This document shows, in pieces, positions 1 to 7,800 of a stretch of 64,000 nt of DNA. The notes beneath the pieces were generated by a model that worked only from the letters and a program-made list of their open reading frames with translations, did not search any database and was not told the DNA's origin. This DNA is from Verrucomicrobiota bacterium (lineage in GTDB: Bacteria; Verrucomicrobiota; Verrucomicrobiia; Limisphaerales; UBA11320), in assembly GCA_016199985.1 (NCBI GenBank), contig JACQFQ010000006.1:144993-208992 (forward strand), written 5' to 3'. Each line of letters opens with the position of its first letter. Within the stretch, counting starts at the first letter, position 1. Made by a program: the position numbers and the translations under genes.

Positions 1-111
1 TCTTCCTTCTTCGCCGGAGTGTTCTTCCTTTGAGCGGGGCAACTTCGAGGTTGGACCGACAACGAGTCGCGGCCGCGCCTTGCGCGGAGGTGAAGTCGTC
101 CTGAACCGTGA

Positions 112-351
112 CGGAATACGAACCCGAAGGCTTACTCGGTGGTGTCGAATTCAGAAGGCTCCGTGACGAGTATAAACGCGCGTCTTTACATTTTGACACC
201 ACCTGGCATCAGTCAGCAACCTTCCAATCAATCCGTCAGCTTGGGTGCCAAAGTCAAATTCCAGATTGTGGTCACCAACATTCACCCGCCGATCCGATAC
301 CAGTGGCAACTCGCAGGAACTAATCTCACCAACCAGACCAACACCAAATGA
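112..351 (+). pseudogene. Fragment of an Ig-like surface protein
   Basis: The frame reads YSVVSNSEGSVTS, followed by a PPGI-type linker and the start of a second Ig-like repeat ending near YQWQLAGTNLTNQ. This is the pattern of bacterial Ig repeats also present in the 823-4752 protein (compare YSVVVSNAFGSVTS there). A stop lies directly upstream at 109 and another ends the frame after one and a half repeats, with no start codon, ribosome site or signal peptide. I read it as a decayed remnant of a large adhesin gene that was mostly lost, lying just left of the first recombination-site copy. Confidence 0.55.
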
Positions 352-482
352 TACTTGCATCCCGACTCGGGCTCTGTCCGGGTTCCGAACCCGGGGAGAT
401 CATCTGGGCGACTTTGCCCCCTTGAGTAGCGCTTCACTTTCCTGAAGTTCGACGGATTGATCGCTTTGGCACTCGCCGCCGA

Positions 483-625
483 CTGTAAGCAAAAACGTCA
501 GCAACGGTGTACTAAAGGTGCTAGTTCTTGTAGAGGCGGTGTCGTGCTTGTGTAGCCCATGAAAATGGGTAATTTTGTCGCGGAAACGCAGCTTGAGGCG
601 ACCGATTCCGACCCTCGCCTCCAAC
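483..625 (+). repeat. Recombination-site copy 1 (iterons plus 35-bp core)
   Basis: Two tandem 12-bp units (483-494 and 495-506, containing GTAAGCAAAA and CGTCAGCAA) lie about 85 bp before a 35-bp core at 591-625. The core is identical to the one at 17964-17998. It holds GAGGCGA and TCGCCTC arms around a GATTCC loop and ends CGCCTCCAAC, resembling a tRNA or tmRNA 3' end. Unlike copies 2 and 3, no second iteron pair and no recombinase follow. A partial core echo (CCGACCCTCGCCT) occurs near 699-711. Confidence 0.6.
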
Positions 626-822
626 TTTATTAATCGCAGCAACTTACGTGAGATTATCGTTGACGGTTCTCACATTCTTTTCAGAGTAGGCGAGAGATGA
701 AAACCGACCCTCGCCTTCGCCCTTTTCAAAGTTGCAAGTAACAGGATTCTGGGTGATAAGCGCTTTTCAGAATCGCGGAATATCTGTTTTCGAAATCTCA
801 AACCCTTACTCCTCAACCCAGC

Positions 823-3800
823 TTATGGGAACGCCCGAACGCGGTAAAAGCGGTTACTCGGCGTCAGCGTATCCAGTTTGCTGGCAGTGTTGCTGAAGGT
901 GGTGACGTCACCCGCAACGGCGGTCCAGTTCGTGGAACCTAGGTCGCCGTTGTTTTCCAGCCGATATGTGACGTTGGAAGTGGCGGTCCAGGTGAGCAGG
1001 GCGTTTGAACCGAGTAGTTGCGGAGTCAAGAGAACCGGCTGTGGAATCGGGAGAACGTCGGTGGCGCGGAGAATGACGGAGGTGGGCGAGTTGCTCAGTG
1101 ACAGCGTTACGCGGTTTGAGGGATAAGAGAAGCTCGCAAATGTGCCGCTGCGCGTGCCGGCGGTAAGCACAGTGAATGTGTCGTTGGTGGCGGGCGAAAA
1201 ACCGGGAAGCAAATCTACGCTCAGGCCCCCATTCAAGGTTAGTGTGCCGGCAACCTGGAGTTGTCCATAGTTGGTGCCGGCCGTCGTGCCGCCCAGGGCG
1301 CAGTTGAGCAGCCCGTTCGGCGAGGATGCGTAGCCGCCGTTCGCAGCCAGGATGCCGCTGCGAATGTCCACGGTGCCATAGTTGGCGAAGGTCACACCAC
1401 TGGGGACGGTCGTGGAGCCGACGCTGACGGATTTGCGGAAAGTCCCAGCGTTGTCGAAACGGCTGGCACCGCCGCCGAACAGGAAGGACGCGGCATTCTG
1501 AGCATGAAACAACCCCGTAGGGCGGTTGGTGATGACAGCACCGCTGCTGATCTGGATGACTCCGGCGCCGGTCCAAAGAACTGTCCCGCCGTTCTCCAAC
1601 GTGCGGCTCGTCAGAAACGCAACACTCGGGATGGCGGCATTGAGCGTCACGCCCGCCGGAATGATCGTCCGTCCGCTGCCGCCCATGATGCCTCCCGTCC
1701 AATTCATCGCGTTGCTGATCGTCACCGTGCCAGAGCCGTCCAGCGTGCCATTGAACAAGTCCAGATTCGCTACTGGAAGAGTCGTGTTGGCGGTGACCGT
1801 GCCGTTGTTGATCCGGTAAAGGCCGGCGCCGTTGAGCTGCGCGCCCGCTATCAACGTGAAGGCGCCGCCGGTCCATTCCAGCATCGCCGTGGTGGGAGTG
1901 GTGAACGCGCCGCGGCCAGCTCCGCCGCTGGCCAGGCGGTTCGTTGTTCCTGCCGAAAGATTCACCGCGCCGTTGTTGGTGAAGCTGCCATTGCACAACA
2001 AGGTGCCGGTCTGAATCTCCACCGTGCCGGAGTTATTGAAGCTCACGGCGCTGCCGAAGCTAGTGGTTCCAGCGTTGGCGGACTTGCGGAACGTGCCGGC
2101 ATTGTCAAAGCGCGCGCCGGAAGCGAAGGAGAGACTGGCGGCGTTGCGGACATCGAACAACGCCCCCGCGCGGTTGGTGATGACCCCCATGCCAATGCCG
2201 CCGGCCCCAGTCCAAAGCACGGTCCCGCCGTTTTCCAGGGTGCGGGACAGAGTGACTCCGCTCGCGCCGGAGAGATTAAGTGTTGCCGCCGGAAGGATGA
2301 TCGTCCGTCCACTACCGCTCATCAATCCCGACGTCCAATTCATCAAACTGCCGACGGTCACCAGGTTGCTGCCGCCGAGCGTGCCGTTGCTAAACAGCGC
2401 GACTGCCGGCGAAATGGTTCCCGAGCCGTCGAAATTAGCAGTGCCACCGGAAATCGTCAGCGTGTTGTTCGTGCAGATGTAATTGCCAGTCAGATTGGCG
2501 GTGCCGCTGCTGAAAATGTTGCTCCCGCTCACATTGACCAGTCCTCCCAGCGTCGCGGTTGCGCCGCTGACGGTGAGTTGGCCCGCGCCCGTGATACTGG
2601 AACTCCCGACGGCGGTGTGTGTGCCGCCTGAGAGAATGAGCTCCGTGCCCGCTGGCACGGTGAAGCTGCCGCTGTGCGCGCCACCCCCGGCCAGGCTAAG
2701 CGTGCCGGCCTGAATTTCCACCGTGCCGGAATTGTTGAAGCTCAGGCTGCTGGGAACGGTCAAAGCGCCGGTGCTGACGGATTTGCGAAACGTTCCGGCG
2801 TTGTCAATTCGATTGCCCGTGAAGAGGGAGCCAAATGACGCGGCGCTCTGGTAGTCAAAAAGGGCTCCGGCACGGTTGGTGATGACCGCCCCAGTATCCA
2901 ACCCGATGCCGCCAGCGCCCGTCTTGAGGAGGAGGGTGCCGCCGTTCTCCAGCGTGCGGCCCCCGCTGAGTGAAGCGGCGGCCGCATTGGAGAGGGTAAG
3001 CGTCACGCCCGGGGCAATGATCGTCCGCCCGCTGCCGCTCATCGCGCCACCCGTCCAATTCATCGCGTTGGAAATTGTTACCGCGCCGGTGCCGCCTAGC
3101 GTGCCGCTGATCATGTCCAGGTTCGGCACGACGATGTTTGTGTTCGCGGTGACCGTGGTGCTGATCCTGTAAAGCCCAGCGCCGTTGAGCTGCGCGCCCG
3201 CATTCAACGTGAACGTGCCGCCGGTCCATTCGACAAGGGTTGTGTTCGTGGTGGCGAGGATGCCACTCGACGAACCGCCCCCGGCGAGCCGCAGCGTGCC
3301 GGACTGAATTTCCGCCGTGCCGTAGTTGTTGAAGGTCATGCCGCTAGGCACTGTCAGGACGTTCGTGGTCTCGGATTTGCGGACCGTGCCGGCGTTGTCA
3401 AACCGAGGGCTGCCGCTTTGAAACACGAAACTTCCCGCGTTCTGAACATGGAACAGCGCCCCCGGCCGATTGGTGATGACCGCGCCGGTGCTCATCCCTA
3501 TGGTTCCGACGGCGGTCCAGAACACCGTCCCGCCGTTCTCCAGGGTGCGGCTCAGGCCAACCTGGCCCGGGTTGTCGAGGCTGAGCGTTGCCCCCGGTTC
3601 CAAAATAGTGCTGCCACTCCCACCCATGTTTCCAGACACCCACACAAAGGCCCCGCGGACCGTCAGCGTGCCGCTGCCCGTCAGCGTCGGGCCACTGGCG
3701 GCACTGCCTAAAGTGAAGTCGCCGAGATCCGCCGGAGTATTCAGCGTGACGCTGACGGTGTTCAAGATGACGGCGGTGTCATTCGAGCCGGGCGCAAGGT

Positions 3801-4752
3801 TGGGCGACCAATTCGTGGCCGTGTCCCAATCGCCACTGAACAGATTCGTCCAGTTGAGAACGATGGGAGTGAAACGGGCGTACACCGTTTTGTCATTGGT
3901 CATCACGAGGGTGACAGGGTTGGTCCGCGTAACGATGTCCCCGAGCCAGGCATAAAACAGGCCGTTAGTGGGCGGGATGGCGGTGATTGTGACCGCTTGC
4001 CCGTTGGTGTAGGTGGTCTGGTTGGGCGTTTTGCTCACCGAGCCGAGGTCGCTGATCACCGTAAGACGGCAAGCGAAGGAGTTGGGGTCGGCCGGGTCAG
4101 TGCCGTCGAGGAATTCCCGGAGGTTGGAAACGCCATCGTGGTCGAAGTCAGCGGTGGCGTTTTGATTTAGGTTGCCGAAGAAGGTCACCTCCCATGAATC
4201 GCCCATGCCATCGCCATCGCTATCAATGATCAGCAACGCCGGAGCGCTGGTCACGCTGCCGAAGGCATTGGAGACCACCACCGAGTACTGGCCCTCGCTG
4301 TTTGTGCCCACATTGAGCAGGAGCAACGCTTGCGCCGTTGCGCCAATATTCGTGTTGTTGAACCGCCATTCGTAGCTCAGCGGTTTGGTCCCGGTCGCGA
4401 TGACAGCGAAGGAGGCCGTTTCGCCGGTTTCGACGACCGAGTTTTGGGGCTGGCGGGTGATTTGCGGCGCGGCGTTGATTGCCGGCGCTTGCACCTGGAG
4501 ATTTCCGTTGACGTCGAAAAGGAATTGCGAGTCCTGGGCGGGGGCGAGGGTGGTGAACAGGAGGAGAAGGAGCGCAATAACCACGGATGCACCCGGATAA
4601 ACACAGATTTTACAGGAGGAAACTAAGGGAACTGAGGGAAGGGAGTTTGAACCGCTAATGAACGCTAATCGACGCCAATCCGGAGATTTAGGCAGAAAGA
4701 TGGGGACAGAAAGATATTTACCGCGCAATTTTGTGACGCTTGGCATTTTCAT
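823..4752 (-). CDS. Large secreted Ig/G8-like repeat adhesin
   Basis: About 1,309 residues if the first start is used. The true start is doubtful: the first roughly 45 residues come from an intergenic-looking repeat, and a GTG immediately before VVIALLLLLFTTLAPA would give an ordinary signal peptide. The mature protein has an Ig-like domain (PQITRQPQNSVVETGETASF), a calcium-binding thrombospondin-3/EF-hand-like stretch (DSDGDGMGDSWE and DFDHDGVSNLREFLDGTDP), a TTYTNGQAVTITA-type repeat, then at least four copies of a roughly 220-residue beta-helix unit (RTLENGGTVLWTGAG, VITNRAGALFD, FDNAGTFRKS, NSGTVEIQ). It ends with the short WTAV...FYRVRAFP module found in other secreted proteins here. Probably a cell-surface or extracellular adhesin; substrate unknown. 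The unusual GC-rich repeats produce long meaningless reading frames on the other strand. Confidence 0.8.
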   Translation of the reverse strand: MKMPSVTKLRGKYLSVPIFLPKSPDWRRLAFISGSNSLPSVPLVSSCKICVYPGASVVIALLLLLFTTLAPAQDSQFLFDVNGNLQVQAPAINAAPQITRQPQNSVVETGETASFAVIATGTKPLSYEWRFNNTNIGATAQALLLLNVGTNSEGQYSVVVSNAFGSVTSAPALLIIDSDGDGMGDSWEVTFFGNLNQNATADFDHDGVSNLREFLDGTDPADPNSFACRLTVISDLGSVSKTPNQTTYTNGQAVTITAIPPTNGLFYAWLGDIVTRTNPVTLVMTNDKTVYARFTPIVLNWTNLFSGDWDTATNWSPNLAPGSNDTAVILNTVSVTLNTPADLGDFTLGSAASGPTLTGSGTLTVRGAFVWVSGNMGGSGSTILEPGATLSLDNPGQVGLSRTLENGGTVFWTAVGTIGMSTGAVITNRPGALFHVQNAGSFVFQSGSPRFDNAGTVRKSETTNVLTVPSGMTFNNYGTAEIQSGTLRLAGGGSSSGILATTNTTLVEWTGGTFTLNAGAQLNGAGLYRISTTVTANTNIVVPNLDMISGTLGGTGAVTISNAMNWTGGAMSGSGRTIIAPGVTLTLSNAAAASLSGGRTLENGGTLLLKTGAGGIGLDTGAVITNRAGALFDYQSAASFGSLFTGNRIDNAGTFRKSVSTGALTVPSSLSFNNSGTVEIQAGTLSLAGGGAHSGSFTVPAGTELILSGGTHTAVGSSSITGAGQLTVSGATATLGGLVNVSGSNIFSSGTANLTGNYICTNNTLTISGGTANFDGSGTISPAVALFSNGTLGGSNLVTVGSLMNWTSGLMSGSGRTIILPAATLNLSGASGVTLSRTLENGGTVLWTGAGGIGMGVITNRAGALFDVRNAASLSFASGARFDNAGTFRKSANAGTTSFGSAVSFNNSGTVEIQTGTLLCNGSFTNNGAVNLSAGTTNRLASGGAGRGAFTTPTTAMLEWTGGAFTLIAGAQLNGAGLYRINNGTVTANTTLPVANLDLFNGTLDGSGTVTISNAMNWTGGIMGGSGRTIIPAGVTLNAAIPSVAFLTSRTLENGGTVLWTGAGVIQISSGAVITNRPTGLFHAQNAASFLFGGGASRFDNAGTFRKSVSVGSTTVPSGVTFANYGTVDIRSGILAANGGYASSPNGLLNCALGGTTAGTNYGQLQVAGTLTLNGGLSVDLLPGFSPATNDTFTVLTAGTRSGTFASFSYPSNRVTLSLSNSPTSVILRATDVLPIPQPVLLTPQLLGSNALLTWTATSNVTYRLENNGDLGSTNWTAVAGDVTTFSNTASKLDTLTPSNRFYRVRAFP
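4576..4616. repeat. Dispersed 'ACCACGGATGCAC..' intergenic-type repeat
   Basis: The text AACCACGGATGCACCCGG followed by ATAAACACAGATTTTACAGG has the look of a degenerate CACGGATnnACAC repeat that is common between genes in environmental bacteria. Here it abuts, and is in frame with, the predicted signal peptide of the adhesin gene. This suggests that the annotated N-terminus upstream of VVIALLLL is not native coding sequence. Confidence 0.45.
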
Positions 4753-4803
4753 GAGAGACAGCTAGCATCGGGGGCCTTGCTCATAATCAATGGTCTCCGA
4801 AAG

Positions 4804-7800
4804 TCATTGGCCGGGCCAAAGCCTGGGGTTAAACTCCAGCAGCAAGGCTAGCCTCTGCCACGCCTGGGTATATGATATCTTCTCCAAGAGATGCAGGTCC
4901 CAGACTATTTCTGCAAACCCCGTCTCAACAGCGTAAAGGTCGTCCGTCATAAAACCCTGCTCCCTCAGTATTTGGAAATCTATCTGTGAGACTGTAGTAC
5001 GAAACCGCTGTCCGAGCTCTATGATGCGCTGTGCTATGGAGCGGACTGCTGGCGCTTCAACCACCAACTCGACGCGTTGAAGTTGCAGGACGGTGCCTTC
5101 GAGCGCGCCTGGAACCCGGGTTGCTGCGTTTTGCCCGCATTGCGCGGCTTGACTGACCGCGGGTGCCGCTCTTTGGAAAAGCGCACCAAATCGTGTAATA
5201 GCCGGCCCAGCTCTTGAAAGGGCCGGTCCATATGTTCGGGCAAGCTGTACGCCCCCGCCGATAGCGGCTAGAGCGGCACCGCACTTTACGGGATTGGCGG
5301 TGCATGAGTTGGGGATGAGTGTGTTTGGGAAGCCAGCGAGACCAGAAGGATCAACGTAGTTGACCGGATCGTTCAGCACGTAGGGGTACAGATTTGGGCC
5401 TTGCAACATCTCGGCACCCGGAAGTGGGTCGCGTGAAAGCCACCGCCCTACCTCAGGATCGTAAGCCCGGTAGAGGGCCAGGGAAAGACTGGCCTCGGTG
5501 GACCAGAACATGCCGGCGAACCCGAAGTCGGTCTCCATGTCACCGGTCAGCTTCGTCCGACGGCCATACGGATCGTAGGCGTAGCGCGCCCGCACATTGC
5601 CGCTACTGTCAGTCAACTCTCGGATGGAACCGAGATGGTCGCGGGTGTAGTAGTAGTTGAGAGTCAATGGTTGAGGGTTGAGAGTCGTGATTTGAACCCC
5701 TTGCGGGAAGAATCGTTTCGTCACTGCGCCGGCGGCATCCCGTTCCTCGCAAATTTCGCCGCCGCACCAGACAAACCGCCGAAACGACACTTCAGAGCCG
5801 TTCACCAGTTGCCGAATTCCGACCCTGCGGCTTAGACCATCGTAGGTAAACTCGGTGCGCTGGCTCCCAACAGTGACGACCGCAAGGCGATCTTCGGCGT
5901 CCCATTCGTTAGTGCGCGTGGTTCCGGGAGTAGTCGTGGTCTGGATCTCGTTCAGGGCGTTGTAAGTGGCGGTGTAGTTTGAGGTGCCGACCTGCTCGGT
6001 CAGGCGATTGGCGGCGGTGTCATAGCTGTAGGCGAACGTGCTTAGGAGATGTCCCCCGTTGGTGACGGTGGCCGAAAGCAATTGATTGGCGGCGTCATAG
6101 CCGAAAGTGTGAAGATCGGGTGACTGCGCGCCAGCTTGTTGTGACCAGGTGGCAATGCGATTCGCGGCCACATCATGGCCGTAGAGGAATTCAGAAAGTG
6201 CCGTCGCCCCGACCTGATGAGTGATGCGTTGGAGCATCAGGTCCTGAAGATTGTTGCCGTAGTTCCGCCCCTCCGATTGGCCGTTCGGCAGTGATTTGGA
6301 CACGAGTTGGGCGGTACTCCCGTCGTAGCCGTAAACGAAGGCGCCCAGCGCATTGGTGACGCCAACCAGGCGTCCGGCGACGTCGAACATCATCGCCGAA
6401 TCCACCCCATTGATGGCACGGTGAACTGGCCGGCACAGTTCATCGTAAGTGTAGGTGATCGTGTCATTGGGAAGCGGACCGTCCACACTGGCCAAGGCTC
6501 CAGCGCCCAAAGCCGCAACGCCGGTGATAGGATTGTACGAATATAGCGTGGTCCCAGTGCCATCGGTCATGGAAGCAGGGCGCTTATAATTAAGTTCGTA
6601 GGTGAAACTGACGCCCGGCGTCACGATGGCTGCGCTGCCGTAAGCCATGGACTTGACCGTATCGTCGCGATTCCAGGTGAACTCGGTGACCTGATCCTTT
6701 TCGTCAATGATCCGTTTCAAACGGCTGCTGGCGCTCTCATAAACATAGGAAACCTGCGAGCCATTGCTGTACTTCTTGGCGATGTTGCGTCCTTGCACGT
6801 CCGTGAGCCAGGAGGTCGTGCGGCCCAGCGGGTCGGTCAGGCTTTTCATCTGTCCGCAGCGGCACCATTCAAAGCGCGTCACCCGGCCCAACGGGTCCGT
6901 TTGCTTCTTCACTTGCCGCATGTTGTCGTGTTCGAGCAGCGTCTGCCGCCCCGCTCGATCCCGGAACGTGACCAAGTCCAGATTGGTGTAGGTCAACTGC
7001 TCGAAAGTCGAATCGGGGTGCGTGATTTTAGTAATCCGGTCCATCACGTCGTAATCGAAGGTCACCGTGTAACCGGTAACGCCGGTCAGAACCCGTACCC
7101 GGCCAAAAAAATCGTACGAGGCCAATACGCGGTCGCTGATTCCCGGCAGCGGCCCGTCCACGCCAATGAGATAGTGGTCGGTGGAGTAGGTATAGGTCGT
7201 GGTCTCGCCTTTGGGATTGCTGGCGGTTAGCAATTGGCCGAGGGCGTTGTAGGTAAAGGTATTGGTCTGGCCGTCGGCCCCAGCCGTAGTGAGCGGCAGA
7301 TGTTGGGTGTTGTACGTCGCACGAAACAGCAACTCGTTGTTCCCAGCCCGCGTCTGCCGCACTTCGAGCAGGTCAATGCCGTTGGTCGCATAGAGGTAGC
7401 TGAACGTCCGCCCAAGGGGATCAGCCGAGTTGGTCAGGTGGCCAAAGGCGTTGTAGCCGTTGGTATAAAGCTGCGTCTGCCCGTCGTCGAGCACGCGGCC
7501 AATGAATGTGGGCAGGTTGTTGGAGCCGACGACTGTGACTGCGTATTGCCCCGCGTAGTTGAAATAGACGCGCCGTTCCAGGGGTTCCTTGGTGCTTTCA
7601 AGGATCCCCGAGGTGAGCCCAGTATTTTCGGCGTGCAGCCAGTGATAGATTTTTGCCTTTGTGTAATTGCCACCGCTGCTCGCCATCGCCGTCCGGCTCC
7701 AAAGATACGTGTTGCGCGCGGCGAGAACCGCGCCGATACCAGGCGACATCCCCGTGGGAATTTCGGCGGAAGGCGCGGTATCCGGGATGCCGAGAGTGTT

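Noticed and set aside
591..625. Core as an intact tRNA gene
   Set aside because: Only the 3'-like end (GATTCCGACCC, CGCCTCCA) is seen; no D-arm, anticodon arm or proper T-stem can be folded from the upstream bases.
1261..2631. 456-codon frame on the + strand
   Set aside because: It lies opposite the G8-repeat adhesin, whose GC-rich periodic codons keep the reverse strand open; composition is Arg/Ala/Gly-rich with no domain.
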